A DNA stretch of 64,000 nt from Saccharopolyspora_D taberi (GCF_039534165.1 NZ_BAAAUX010000016.1:124001-188000), one strand, 5' to 3'. Shown: positions 14,721 through 23,790, counted from the stretch's first letter. Numbers and translations are program-made. The notes: generated by a model not told the origin, from the letters alone.

Positions 14721-17537
14721 ATGACAGAGACCGTCGGTGCTGCGGGGGAGCCGGACACAGGTGCCCTGGACAAGGGCATCCGGGTGCAGCGCGTCTACAC
14801 CACGGAGGGGGTGCATCCCTATGACGAGGTCACCTGGGAGCGCCGCGACGTGGTGATGACCAACTGGCGGGACGGTTCGGTCAACTTCGAGCAGCGCGGG
14901 GTCGAGTTCCCGGACTTCTGGTCGCTGAACGCGGTCAACATCGTCACCAGCAAGTACTTCCGCGGCGCGGTGGGCAGCGACAAGCGCGAGAGCAGCCTCA
15001 AGCAGCTCATCGACCGCGTGGTCAAGACCTACGTCCGCAACGGCGTCAAGCACGGCTACTTCGCGACCGACGCCGACGCGGAGATCTTCGAGCACGAGCT
15101 GACCTGGATGCTCATGCACCAGGTGTTCAGCTTCAACTCGCCGGTCTGGTTCAACGTGGGCACCAGCTCGCGCCAGCAGGTCTCGGCGTGCTTCATCCTG
15201 TCCGTCGACGACACGATGGAGTCGATCCTCAACTGGTACAAGGAAGAGGGCCTGATCTTCAAGGGCGGTTCCGGCGCCGGCCTGAACCTGTCCCGGATCC
15301 GCTCCTCGCGCGAGCTGCTGTCCTCGGGCGGCACCGCCTCCGGCCCGGTCTCGTTCATGCGCGGTGCGGACGCCTCCGCGGGCACCATCAAGTCCGGTGG
15401 TGCGACCAGGCGCGCGGCGAAGATGGTCGTGCTCGACGTCGACCACCCGGACGTCGAGGAGTTCATCGAGACCAAGGCCAAGGAGGAGCACAAGATCCGC
15501 GCGCTGCGGGACGCGGGCTTCGACATGGACCTCGGTGGCGCCGACAGCGCCTCGGTGCAGTACCAGAACGCCAACAACTCGGTCCGCGTCTCCGACGAGT
15601 TCATGCGCGCGGTCGAGAGCGACGGCCGGTTCGGCCTGCGTTCGCGCACCGACGGCTCGGTCATCGAGTCGGTCCAGGCGCGGGACCTGTTCCGCAAGAT
15701 CGCCAAGGCGGCGTGGGAGTGCGCCGACCCGGGCATCCAGTACGACGACACGATCAACGACTGGCACACCTCGCCGGAGACCGGCCGGATCTCGGCGTCC
15801 AACCCGTGCTCGGAGTACATGCACCTGGACAACTCCAGCTGCAACCTCGCCTCGCTGAACCTGATGAAGTTCCTGCGCGAGGACCTGACCTTCGACGCCG
15901 AGCTGTTCGAGAAGACCGTCGAGTTCGTCATCACCGCGATGGACATCTCGATCAGCTTCGCCGACTTCCCGACCGAGCCGATCGGGGAGACCACCCGCAA
16001 GTTCCGCCAGCTGGGCATCGGCTACGCCAACCTCGGCGCGCTGCTGATGGCCACCGGCCACGCCTACGACTCCGACGGCGGACGCGCGCTGGCCGCGGCG
16101 ATCACCTCGCTGATGACCGGCACCGCCTACAAGCGGTCCGCGGAGCTGGCCGGCGCGGTCGGCCCGTACGAGGGCTACGCCCGCAACGCCGAGGCGCACC
16201 AGCGGGTCATGCGCAAGCACGCCGCGGCCAACGACCTGGTCCGCACCTACCACAAGAACGACGTCGCGGTGCACAAGCTGGCGACCCGGGTGTGGCAGGA
16301 GGGTCTGGAGATCGGCGCCCGCAACGGCTGGCGCAACGCCCAGGCGTCGGTGCTGGCGCCGACCGGCACCATCGGCCTGATGATGGACTGCGACACCACC
16401 GGCATCGAGCCCGACCTGGCGCTGGTCAAGTTCAAGAAGCTGGTCGGCGGCGGTTCGATGCAGATCGTCAACCAGACGGTCCCGCGCGCGCTGAAGGCCC
16501 TCGGCTACCAGGAAGAGCAGATCGAGGCGGTCGTCGAGTACATCGCCGAGCACGGCCACGTCGTCGACGCCCCTGGGCTGCGGCCGGAGCACTACGAGGT
16601 CTTCGACTGCGCGATGGGCCAGCGTTCGATCGCTCCCATGGGCCACGTCCGGATGATGGCGGCGGTCCAGCCGTTCCTGTCGGGCGCGATCTCCAAGACG
16701 GTGAACATGCCGGAGGAGGCCTCCGTCGCCGACGTCGAGGAGATCTACTTCGAGGGCTGGAAGCTGGGCCTGAAGGCGCTGGCGATCTACCGCGACAACT
16801 GCAAGGTCGGCCAGCCGCTGTCGGCGGGCAAGGGCGACAAGGGCGAGTCGGAGAAGGCGGTCGAGAAGCAGATCGAGTACCGCCCGGTCCGCAAGCGCCT
16901 GCCGAAGAAGCGCCCGAGCCAGACGGTGTCGTTCACCGTCGGCGGTGCCGAGGGCTACCTGCACGCGGGCTCGTACCCGGACGACGGCCTGGGCGAGATC
17001 TTCGTCAAGCTGGGCAAGCAGGGTTCGACGCTGGCGGGTGTCATGGACGCCTTCTCGATGTCGATCTCGGTGGGTCTGCAGTACGGCATCCCGCTGGAGT
17101 TCTACGTCTCGAAGTTCCAGAACCTGCGCTTCGAGCCCGCGGGCATGACCGACGACCCGGACGTGCGGATGGCCAGCAGCGTGCTGGACTACCTGTTCCG
17201 CAGGCTGGCGCTGGACTACCTGCCCTACGAGAAGCGGGCGCAGCTGGGCATCTTCACCGCCGATGAGCGCACCGCCCAGGTCAACGGCTACGACGAGTCC
17301 GACTCGGAGTCCGATGGCGAGGTCGACCTCGACACCCTGCGCTCCACTGTGGACTCCACGGCGTCGGAGTCCAGGGACGATGACGACCGCCGGGTCGGCA
17401 GCTCGACCGAACTGCTGGAACTCCGCCTCGGCAAGGCCGCCGACGCGCCGCTGTGCATGACCTGCGGCACGAAGATGCGTCCGTCGGGTTCGTGCTACCT
17501 GTGCGAGGGCTGCGGTTCGACCTCCGGCTGCAGCTGA
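14721..17537 (+). CDS. nrdJ: Cobalamin-dependent class II ribonucleotide reductase NrdJ
   Basis: Reduces ribonucleotides to deoxyribonucleotides using adenosylcobalamin, with or without oxygen. The 938 residues include the redox Cys region (VSACFILSVDD near residue 157), the glycine-rich FKGGSGAGLNLSRIR, and the active-site block NPCSEYMHLDNSSCNLASLNL near 360-380. The thiyl-radical cysteine and neighbouring Glu/Asn lie there. A C-terminal cysteine cluster (LCMTCGTKM ... CYLCEGCGSTSGCS) supplies reducing thiols. ATG 14721 begins MTETVG, as in Streptomyces NrdJ. Open reading upstream to 14553 is Arg-rich and probably untranslated. No B12 riboswitch is visible before it. Confidence 0.96.
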   Translation: MTETVGAAGEPDTGALDKGIRVQRVYTTEGVHPYDEVTWERRDVVMTNWRDGSVNFEQRGVEFPDFWSLNAVNIVTSKYFRGAVGSDKRESSLKQLIDRVVKTYVRNGVKHGYFATDADAEIFEHELTWMLMHQVFSFNSPVWFNVGTSSRQQVSACFILSVDDTMESILNWYKEEGLIFKGGSGAGLNLSRIRSSRELLSSGGTASGPVSFMRGADASAGTIKSGGATRRAAKMVVLDVDHPDVEEFIETKAKEEHKIRALRDAGFDMDLGGADSASVQYQNANNSVRVSDEFMRAVESDGRFGLRSRTDGSVIESVQARDLFRKIAKAAWECADPGIQYDDTINDWHTSPETGRISASNPCSEYMHLDNSSCNLASLNLMKFLREDLTFDAELFEKTVEFVITAMDISISFADFPTEPIGETTRKFRQLGIGYANLGALLMATGHAYDSDGGRALAAAITSLMTGTAYKRSAELAGAVGPYEGYARNAEAHQRVMRKHAAANDLVRTYHKNDVAVHKLATRVWQEGLEIGARNGWRNAQASVLAPTGTIGLMMDCDTTGIEPDLALVKFKKLVGGGSMQIVNQTVPRALKALGYQEEQIEAVVEYIAEHGHVVDAPGLRPEHYEVFDCAMGQRSIAPMGHVRMMAAVQPFLSGAISKTVNMPEEASVADVEEIYFEGWKLGLKALAIYRDNCKVGQPLSAGKGDKGESEKAVEKQIEYRPVRKRLPKKRPSQTVSFTVGGAEGYLHAGSYPDDGLGEIFVKLGKQGSTLAGVMDAFSMSISVGLQYGIPLEFYVSKFQNLRFEPAGMTDDPDVRMASSVLDYLFRRLALDYLPYEKRAQLGIFTADERTAQVNGYDESDSESDGEVDLDTLRSTVDSTASESRDDDDRRVGSSTELLELRLGKAADAPLCMTCGTKMRPSGSCYLCEGCGSTSGCS

Positions 17538-17583
17538 GCCGAAGCGCGGTTGACTTGATCGACCGCGAGTAGGAAGAACAGAC

Positions 17584-17620
17584 CAGAGGGTGGTCCGGCG
17601 CGCTGCCGGACCACCCTCTG
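17584..17620. terminator. Terminator between nrdJ and the LysR gene
   Basis: A perfect 16-bp stem (17584-17599 with 17605-17620) around a 5-base loop, in the 93 bases between two convergent stop codons. It can act in both directions. Confidence 0.85.
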
Positions 17621-17630
17621 CGCGTTCGCG

Positions 17631-18539
17631 TCAGACGGTGAGCAGAGCGGGGACCAGGCGCTCCAGTTCGTCGAGCGCGGCGGCGACCGCGGGGTTGGCG
17701 CGACCGCCGTGCCGGGTGACGGTGAGGATCTTGCGCCGCGGCTCGCCGGCGCAGGGGAGCCGGACCACGGCAGCGTTCGCCGGCACCTGCGCCAGCCGGG
17801 GGACCAACGCCACGCCGAGCCCGTGCGCGACCAGCGCGATGGTGGCGTTCCAGTCCCTCGCGTCGTGCGCGACGTTCGGGGTGAAGCCGGCCGCACCGCA
17901 CGCGGCCAGGATGTGCGTGCGGCAGGTGCACGCTGTGCTGGGCACGATCCACGGGTCGTCGGCGGTCTCGGTGAGATCAACCAGGCCGCGACCGATGAGC
18001 CGGTGGTCGGCGGGGACCACCAGGTCGAACGGCTCGTCCAGCAGCGGTTGCTGGTCGAACCGGGCCGAGTCGCGCGGTGGCTCGTCCGGTTTGGCCTCCA
18101 CCACGGCCAGTTCGGCGTCCCCGTCGAAGAGCAGATCGAAGCAACTCCCGGCCTCGGCCTCGCTGACCCGCGGGGTGAGCCGTGGATGGCGCGCGACGAG
18201 CGCGGCGGCGGCCGGGGCGAGCAGCGTGGTCACGGAGACGGGGAAGCCGGCCAGGCGCAGGAGCCCGGCGGGTTGGTCACCGTCGGAGCGCAGGTCCATC
18301 TCGGCCAGCTCCCACCGGGCCTGGATGTCATCCGCGTGCGCCAGAAGTCGTTGCGCCGCAGGGGTGAGCCGCACCCGACGGCCCTGCGGTTCGAGCAGCG
18401 CAACCCCGAGTTCCCTGCCGAGCTGGCGGATCTGCTGCGACGCCGCCGATGGAGTGAAGTGCAGAGCCTGCGCCGCCGCGGTCACAGTGCCGTAGTGGTC
18501 CACGGCGCGCAGCACGTGAAGCCGACGCAGATCAATCAT
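17631..18539 (-). CDS. LysR-type transcriptional regulator
   Basis: 302 residues. The N-terminal winged helix (residues 1-60, LRRLHVLRAVDHYGTVTAAAQALHFTPSAASQQIRQLGRELG) matches the LysR DNA-binding domain, and a periplasmic-binding-like effector domain follows (about 90-300). A Cys-x-Cys within STACTCRTHILAACG near residue 200 is unusual but may not be functional. It is divergent from a 43-residue membrane peptide gene with 112 bases between. LysR proteins usually control the divergent neighbour, so that small gene or genes beyond it are candidate targets. Effector unknown. Confidence 0.85.
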   Translation of the reverse strand: MIDLRRLHVLRAVDHYGTVTAAAQALHFTPSAASQQIRQLGRELGVALLEPQGRRVRLTPAAQRLLAHADDIQARWELAEMDLRSDGDQPAGLLRLAGFPVSVTTLLAPAAAALVARHPRLTPRVSEAEAGSCFDLLFDGDAELAVVEAKPDEPPRDSARFDQQPLLDEPFDLVVPADHRLIGRGLVDLTETADDPWIVPSTACTCRTHILAACGAAGFTPNVAHDARDWNATIALVAHGLGVALVPRLAQVPANAAVVRLPCAGEPRRKILTVTRHGGRANPAVAAALDELERLVPALLTV

Positions 18540-18651
18540 GTAGCCGATTCTTCACAGTGATGTCAGGAAACACAACCTGGACCTATCCGGATCGCGGCAC
18601 CAGGCTGGAGGCGAGATCGACTGGACGCAATCGAACCCAGGAGGGACCCCG

Positions 18652-18783
18652 ATGATCACGGTATGGCTGGCGCTGTTCGCCGAAACCGCTGTCCTGCTAG
18701 GTATCGCCGCCGCGCTGGCCCGCTGGTCCTCCCGCCGGAGCCACGGTGGTGCGGATTCCAAGAGCGCTGCCGGAGAACCGTGA
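18652..18783 (+). CDS. Small single-span membrane peptide (43 residues)
   Basis: The ATG at 18652 is preceded by AGGAGGG about seven bases away, one of the strongest ribosome sites in the window. The product has one membrane span (VWLALFAETAVLLGIAAALARW, about 4-25) and a basic/polar C-terminal tail (SSRRSHGGADSKSAAGEP). It faces the LysR gene divergently, which suggests LysR control. I recognise no family; a small transporter subunit or regulatory peptide are possibilities only. Confidence 0.6.
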   Translation: MITVWLALFAETAVLLGIAAALARWSSRRSHGGADSKSAAGEP

Positions 18784-18853
18784 AGCGCGTCGGATCCACG
18801 CACCTGCCGACCCGGGCGACACACCGCCGCTGACAGTGCTGGTTATCCTGGCT

Positions 18854-18925
18854 GCGGGCCGTGACTGGCGTTCAGGTGGAGCACCACCGGGGAGCGGCCT
18901 CGTCGACAGCCGCGCGCCTGGGTGA
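18854..18925 (+). ncRNA. ZTP (pfl-motif) riboswitch upstream of folD
   Basis: The stretch carries the conserved pfl elements in order: GTGACTGGCG (18860-18869), a short stem GGTGG...CCACC (18875-18888), CCGGGGAGCG across 18887-18896, a variable linker, and the pseudoknot strand GCCGCGCGCCTGGGT. ZTP riboswitches sense the purine intermediate ZTP/ZMP and turn on one-carbon folate genes such as folD, the next gene, 33 bases further on. TATCCT at 18845-18850 just before the aptamer is a fair -10. The downstream expression platform was not resolved. Confidence 0.88.
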
Positions 18926-18957
18926 CTCCGAGCAGACCGATCCCCGGGAGCGCCACA

Positions 18958-19812
18958 ATGACCGACACCGGCAACGCCGTCCTGATGTCCGGCACGGACG
19001 TCGCTCGCGCTATCACCGACCGCACCGCGCAGCGGGCGGCGCAGTTCGCCGAGAAGACCGGGCGCAAGCCCTGCCTGGCCACCGTGCTCGTCGGCGACGA
19101 CCCCGCGTCCGAGACCTACGTCCGGATGAAGCGCAACCGCTGCGCGAAGGTGGGCATCGAGTCGAAGCACGTCCCGCTGCCTGCCTCGACCACCACCGCG
19201 CAGCTCGTCGAGCTGATCACCGACCTGTCGAACGACCCCGCGGTCAACGGGATCCTGCTCCAGCACCCGGTTCCCGCGCACATCGACGAGCGCGCCGCGT
19301 TCGAGGCGATCGCACCGGGCAAGGACGTCGACGGCGTGACCATGCATTCGTTCGCCGACATGGCCTTCGGTGGCAAGGGTTTCGCCTCGTGCACCCCGGC
19401 GGGCATCATGCGCATCCTCGACGCCTACGACGTCGACCCGCGCGGCAAGCACGCGGTCGTCATCGGCCGCAGCCCGATCCTGGGCAAGCCGATGGGCATG
19501 TTGCTGCTGGCGCGGGACGCCACGGTCACCTACTGCCACTCCAAGACCCAGGACCTGCCGTCGATCGTGCGGACCGCGGACATCGTGGTGGCCGCGGTCG
19601 GCAGGCCCGAGTTCGTGCGCGGTGAGTGGATCAAGCCGGGCGCCGTCGTGCTCGACGCCGGTTACAACGAAGGCAACGTCGGTGACGTCGCGTTCGACGA
19701 GGCGGCCGTTCGGGCCGGGCTCATCACGCCGGTCCCGGGCGGCGTCGGCCCGACGACCATCGCCGTCCTCCTGGAACAGACCGTGGACGCGGCCTTCGAA
19801 CAGCGGGCCTGA
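18958..19812 (+). CDS. folD: Methylenetetrahydrofolate dehydrogenase/methenyltetrahydrofolate cyclohydrolase FolD
   Basis: Interconverts 5,10-methylene-, 5,10-methenyl- and 10-formyl-tetrahydrofolate, feeding purine and formyl-Met synthesis. It has the family blocks VGDDPASETYVRMKRNRCAKVGI (catalytic Tyr/Lys region near residue 45-62), GILLQHPVPAHID, and PGKDVDGVT. The Rossmann segment is VVIGRSPILGKPMGMLLL near 165, and the C-terminal signature is PVPGGVGPTTIAVLLEQT. ATG 18958 follows GGGAG and the riboswitch; an earlier ATG at 18922 lies within the aptamer. 284 residues. Confidence 0.95.
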   Translation: MTDTGNAVLMSGTDVARAITDRTAQRAAQFAEKTGRKPCLATVLVGDDPASETYVRMKRNRCAKVGIESKHVPLPASTTTAQLVELITDLSNDPAVNGILLQHPVPAHIDERAAFEAIAPGKDVDGVTMHSFADMAFGGKGFASCTPAGIMRILDAYDVDPRGKHAVVIGRSPILGKPMGMLLLARDATVTYCHSKTQDLPSIVRTADIVVAAVGRPEFVRGEWIKPGAVVLDAGYNEGNVGDVAFDEAAVRAGLITPVPGGVGPTTIAVLLEQTVDAAFEQRA

Positions 19813-19826
19813 AGCTCGGGCGCAGA

Positions 19827-20750
19827 ATGACCGGCATGAGCACCGATTCCGCGGTCGAGTTCGAGACGTACCGAAACCGCATGTTCGGCCTCGCCTACCG
19901 CATGCTCGGTTCCGCGGAGGATGCCGAGGACATCGTCCAGGACGCCTTCCTGAAGTGGCGCGACGCCGATCGCGCCGCTATCGCCACGCCGTCGGCCTGG
20001 TTGTCCAAAGTGGTCACAAACCTCTCGCTCAACCGGCTGACCTCGGCGCGGGTGCGCCGGGAGCAGTACGTCGGGCAGTGGCTGCCGGAACCGGTGCTCA
20101 CCTCGACCGGCGAGCTCGGTCCGATGGAGACGGCCGAGCAACGCGAGTCGGTGTCGCTGGCCATGCTGGTGCTGCTCGAATCGCTCACCCCGACCGAACG
20201 CGCGGTCTTCGTGCTGCGCGAAGCGTTCGGCTACAGCCACCGCGAGATCGCCGAACTCCTCGACGTGACCGAGGTGAACTCGCGCCAGCTCCACCGCAGG
20301 GCTCGGGCGAGCCTGCCCACCGGGGAGATGGCCAGGCCGGAGTCGGAGTCGGACCAGCTGCGCGACCTCGTGGCACGGTTCCTGGCCGCTGCGGAGAAGG
20401 GCGACCTCGGAGCCCTGGAGGACATGCTCGTGTCCGACGTCACGTCCTGGGCGGACGGTGGCGGCAAGGTCGGCGTCGCGCGCCATCCGATCCTCGGCCG
20501 GGACAAGGTCGTGCGGTACCTGGCGGGTGGGTTCACCCGGTTCTACCTGGCCGTGGATTTCACGTTCGAGGAGGTCAACGGCGTACCCGCGGCGTTGGCG
20601 TGGGTGGACGGCGTGCTCTTCGCGGCGTTCGTGCCCGGGTTCTCGGACGGCCGGATCAGCGCCGTGCGGATCGTCGTCAATCCGGACAAGCTGCGGTTCC
20701 TGGCCCGCCAGGTGTCACGTTCGGAGGAGCTGCCCGGTTCTCACCGGTAG
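19827..20750 (+). CDS. ECF41-family sigma factor (SigJ-like) with SnoaL-type C-terminal domain
   Basis: 307 residues. Sigma region 2 (YRNRMFGLAYRMLGSAEDAEDIVQDAFLKW, about 14-43) and region 4 (LTPTERAVFVLREAFGYSHREIAELLDVTEVNSRQLHRRAR, about 118-158) are followed by a SnoaL-like domain (about 175-300). That domain includes the ECF41 hallmarks WADGGGKV and NPDKL. In this group the C-terminal domain regulates activity in place of an anti-sigma factor, and the target is usually an adjacent carboxymuconolactone decarboxylase, oxidoreductase or epimerase; here an epimerase-like gene follows 18 bases later. The start may be ATG 19827 or 19836. Confidence 0.9.
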   Translation: MTGMSTDSAVEFETYRNRMFGLAYRMLGSAEDAEDIVQDAFLKWRDADRAAIATPSAWLSKVVTNLSLNRLTSARVRREQYVGQWLPEPVLTSTGELGPMETAEQRESVSLAMLVLLESLTPTERAVFVLREAFGYSHREIAELLDVTEVNSRQLHRRARASLPTGEMARPESESDQLRDLVARFLAAAEKGDLGALEDMLVSDVTSWADGGGKVGVARHPILGRDKVVRYLAGGFTRFYLAVDFTFEEVNGVPAALAWVDGVLFAAFVPGFSDGRISAVRIVVNPDKLRFLARQVSRSEELPGSHR

Positions 20751-20768
20751 CCCGACGAAGGAGGACCT

Positions 20769-21533
20769 GTGGCGAACTCGATTCTGGTCACCGGCGGCAC
20801 CGGCACGCTCGGCCGCGCCGTGGTGCGGCGGCTGCTCGACGAAGGCGCGGACGTGCGCGTCCTGAGCCGGCGCGCCCGCCCGGACGCCGGACCCGGCACC
20901 TGGGCGACCGGCGATCTTCGCACCGGAGAAGGTGTCGCCGCCGCCGTCGAGGGCGTGGATGCGATCGTGCACTGCGCCACCACGCTCGGCCGCCGCGACA
21001 TCGACAGCATGCGCAATCTGACCGCGGCGGCCGAGCGAGCGGGGACACGGCACCTGATCTACGTCTCGATCGTGGGCGTCGACAAGCACCCGCTGCCCTA
21101 CTACCGGACCAAGCTCGAAACCGAGAAGATCCTGGCCGAATCCGGTGTTCCGTGGACAACCCTGCGCGCGACGCAGTTCCACGACCTGATCGTGAAGATC
21201 GCACTCGTGCAGCGGTGGTCGCCGGTGAACTTCACGCTCAGCGGAACCGATTTTCAGCCGATCGACGTGCGGGATGTCGCCGAACGACTGGTCGCGATCA
21301 CGCTGGGCGAGCCGTCCGGCCTGGTGTCCGACATCGGCGGACCGCAGGTGCGCAGCCACCAGGAGCTCGTCCGGACCTGCCTGGCGGCCAAGCGGATGCG
21401 GCGGCTGGTCCTGCCCGTCCGGATGCCCGGTGCGGTGGTCGCCGGATACCGGAAGGGCTACCACCTCGCGCCGGAACACCCGGACGGCCGGATCACCTTC
21501 GACGATTTCCTCGCTGAGCTACCGGCGGCGTGA
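20769..21533 (+). CDS. NAD(P)-binding epimerase/NmrA-like oxidoreductase, ECF41 partner
   Basis: 254 residues with an N-terminal Rossmann fold (ILVTGGTGTLGRAVVRRLLDEGADVRVLSRR). The atypical SDR layout continues with GVDAIVHCATTLG, and an active-site-like YYRTKLETEKIL segment near 115. GTG 20769 has AGGAGG four bases upstream. It directly follows the ECF41 sigma gene, the standard arrangement for ECF41 targets. The substrate is unknown. It overlaps the convergent small membrane gene by 15 bases. Confidence 0.85.
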   Translation: MANSILVTGGTGTLGRAVVRRLLDEGADVRVLSRRARPDAGPGTWATGDLRTGEGVAAAVEGVDAIVHCATTLGRRDIDSMRNLTAAAERAGTRHLIYVSIVGVDKHPLPYYRTKLETEKILAESGVPWTTLRATQFHDLIVKIALVQRWSPVNFTLSGTDFQPIDVRDVAERLVAITLGEPSGLVSDIGGPQVRSHQELVRTCLAAKRMRRLVLPVRMPGAVVAGYRKGYHLAPEHPDGRITFDDFLAELPAA

Positions 21534-21818
21534 GAGCACTCCGGTCACGGCGGCGACGGCCGCCGTGACCGTGAAAACCGACGGCCAGGCGCCGATCTTC
21601 TTGGCCAGCGGGTGCGAGACCGCCAGCGCGGTCGCGTACGTGGTGCCCAACGCCAGCGCGCGCCCGGTTCCGGTGTCGCGGCGGCAGACCTCCATCGCGC
21701 CCAGTCCGGCGACCGCCGCCACGGCTCCGCCCCAGTGGCGGTGCCGGGAAGCCCGCGCGACGGCGAACCCGCCGATGAGTCCTGCCGAGGTCAGCGCACC
21801 GGCCCGAATGGCGCTCAT
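21519..21818 (-). CDS. Small integral membrane protein, unknown
   Basis: 99 residues with three to four hydrophobic segments (ALTSAGLIGGFAVARA, WGGAVAAVAGLGAMEV, ALALGTTYATALAVSH, WPSVFTVTAAVAAVTGVL). ATG 21818 is supported by AAGGAG six bases upstream; the open frame continues to 21893 without a better start. It converges on the epimerase gene with a 15-base overlap. I recognise no family. Confidence 0.6.
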   Translation of the reverse strand: MSAIRAGALTSAGLIGGFAVARASRHRHWGGAVAAVAGLGAMEVCRRDTGTGRALALGTTYATALAVSHPLAKKIGAWPSVFTVTAAVAAVTGVLSRRR

Positions 21819-21944
21819 GATCGACTCCTTCGTTGCTGGCGTAAACCCGCCGTCACCACGACCGCCGATTGACTTTGCCGATGCCGCTGGCAAGGGTTCT
21901 CCTGTTGATGTCCGTTCATGACACGTTTCCCGGGAGAGCCTGCG

Positions 21945-23741
21945 ATGCGGCGCGTTCGGCTGAGTCTGGTTGCTGCGGTGTGCGTGATGCCGTTGTCCGT
22001 TCTACCCGCTGCGGCGGCCCCGGAGCCACCACAGCAACCGGTGTTCAAGGACGGTGAGGTGCAGCCGGTCTACGACCCAGCCCAGGCCGTGCGCGAGGAC
22101 CTGTTCGTGACCGCCCCGGTGGACAGCGACCGGGACGGCAAGGACGATCAGGTGCACGTCCAGGTGGTGCGGCCCAAGGACACCGAGCGCGGGCTGAAGG
22201 TCCCGGTCGTGTACCAGGCCAGCCCGTACTTCGCCGGTGGCAACGAGGTCGCGAACCACAACGTCGACACCGAGCTCTACGTCCCGGAAGCCCCCGGTCA
22301 TCGCACTGCGTCCGGCGACGAGCGGGTCCTGATCGCCAACGACCAGAAGATCAGCTGGGAATACGAGCAGTACCTGCTTTCCCGGGGTTACGCGGTGGTC
22401 TACGGCGAATCGCTGGGGACCGGCGGTTCGACCGGTTGTCCCACGACCGGGGCGGAGAACGAGACGATCGGTGCCCGTTCGGTCGTCGACTGGCTGAACT
22501 CCCGGGCGCAGGCGCACGCGCCGGACGGCGCCGAGGTCCGTGCCGACTGGTCGACCGGCCAGACCGCGATGATGGGCGTGTCCTACAACGGAACCCTGCC
22601 GAACGCCGTCGCGAGCACGGGCGTCGAGGGGCTGGAAGCGATCGTCCCGATCGGCGCGATCTCCAACTGGTACGACTACTACCGGACCGACGGTGCCGTG
22701 GTGGCGCCCGGCGGATTCCAGGGCGAGGACGCCGACGTGCTGGCCAAGTACGTCCACACCAGGGCCGATCGGGAACCCTGCCGGGCGTCCCTGGATCAGC
22801 TGACGGTCGACCAGGACCGCGTGACCGGCGACTACAGCCAGTTCTGGGACGAGCGGAACTACCTCAACGACGTCGGCAACGTGCACGCGGCGGTGTTGTC
22901 GGTGCACGGCCTCAACGACTGGAACGTCAAGACCCGCCAGGCCGCGCAGTGGTACGAGGCGCTGCGAGAGCAGGGCGTGCCGCACAAGATCTGGTGGCAC
23001 CAGAGCGGCCACACCGACCCGCTCAACCTGCGCCGCGACGAGTGGCTGCGAACGATGAACAGGTGGTTCACGAAGTACCTGTTCGACCAGGACAACGGAG
23101 TCGACCGCGAACCCAGGGCGACCGTCCAGCGGGAGGACTCCAGCTGGACGGAGGAGGCCGAGTGGCCCGCACCGGGGACCGGTGACGTCGTCGTGCGCCC
23201 CACCCCCGGAGGCGGTGAACGGGGTGGCCTGACCACCGGGCAGTCGTACGGCCGTGCGGTGGAAGGGCTGCGGGACGACGCGACGCAGACAGCGGATTCC
23301 CTCGCCGCTGCGCCCAGTTCTCCCAATCGGCTCGCCTACTTCGCCGAGCCCGCTGGAAGTCCGGTCCGGGTCAGCGGAACCGTCCGCGCGAACCTGGCGC
23401 TGACCTTCGACCGTCCCGCCGCGAACGTGACCGCGTTGCTGGTCGACCAGGCTCCCGACGGCACGACGTCCATCGTGACCAGGGGATGGGCCGACCCGCA
23501 GAACAGGGAAGCGCTCGACCGCACGACCCCCATCGAACCTGGCAAGACCTACGACATCGAGGTGGCCATGCAGCCCGATGACTACGTGCTGCCCGCCGGG
23601 CATCGGCTCGGAGTCGTTCTGCTGTCGAGCGACCACGACTTCACGCTTCGCCCCAAGCCGGGCGTCGGCATCGAGCTGAACCTCGAACGCACCCGGATCA
23701 GCATTCCGGTGGTCGGCGGCGTGGCCGCCTGGCGATCCTAG
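21945..23741 (+). CDS. Secreted Xaa-Pro dipeptidyl-peptidase-like S15 serine peptidase
   Basis: 598 residues. The signal peptide (MRRVRLSLVAAVCVMPLSVLPAAAAPEP) indicates export. The alpha/beta-hydrolase domain has the nucleophile Ser in GVSYNG near residue 217, the acid in VHGLNDWNV near 322, and His in HQSGHTDP near 349. The oxyanion/early motif YGESLGTGGSTGCPTTG is also present. A C-terminal jelly-roll (about 400-598) completes the CocE/S15 architecture. Likely cleaves N-terminal Xaa-Pro or related peptides outside the cell. ATG 21945 follows GGGAG; ATG 21918 adds nine residues before the signal peptide. Confidence 0.88.
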   Translation: MRRVRLSLVAAVCVMPLSVLPAAAAPEPPQQPVFKDGEVQPVYDPAQAVREDLFVTAPVDSDRDGKDDQVHVQVVRPKDTERGLKVPVVYQASPYFAGGNEVANHNVDTELYVPEAPGHRTASGDERVLIANDQKISWEYEQYLLSRGYAVVYGESLGTGGSTGCPTTGAENETIGARSVVDWLNSRAQAHAPDGAEVRADWSTGQTAMMGVSYNGTLPNAVASTGVEGLEAIVPIGAISNWYDYYRTDGAVVAPGGFQGEDADVLAKYVHTRADREPCRASLDQLTVDQDRVTGDYSQFWDERNYLNDVGNVHAAVLSVHGLNDWNVKTRQAAQWYEALREQGVPHKIWWHQSGHTDPLNLRRDEWLRTMNRWFTKYLFDQDNGVDREPRATVQREDSSWTEEAEWPAPGTGDVVVRPTPGGGERGGLTTGQSYGRAVEGLRDDATQTADSLAAAPSSPNRLAYFAEPAGSPVRVSGTVRANLALTFDRPAANVTALLVDQAPDGTTSIVTRGWADPQNREALDRTTPIEPGKTYDIEVAMQPDDYVLPAGHRLGVVLLSSDHDFTLRPKPGVGIELNLERTRISIPVVGGVAAWRS

Positions 23742-23753
23742 GTTCCCGCGAAA

Positions 23754-23790
23754 GTTGGCCGTGCGTTTCTTTTGGTGTGGGCCAACGGCC
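23754..23790. terminator. Hairpin after the S15 peptidase gene
   Basis: GTTGGCC (23754-23760) can pair with GGCCAAC (23780-23786), or GGCCGT (23757-23762) with ACGGCC (23785-23790). The loop contains TTTCTTTT. It lies 13 bases past the stop and is plausible as a terminator, or as part of the leader of the next gene. Confidence 0.4.

Noticed and set aside
14499..16964. An 821-codon minus-strand frame opposite nrdJ
   Set aside because: Composition artefact opposite a strongly supported gene; no motifs or ribosome site.
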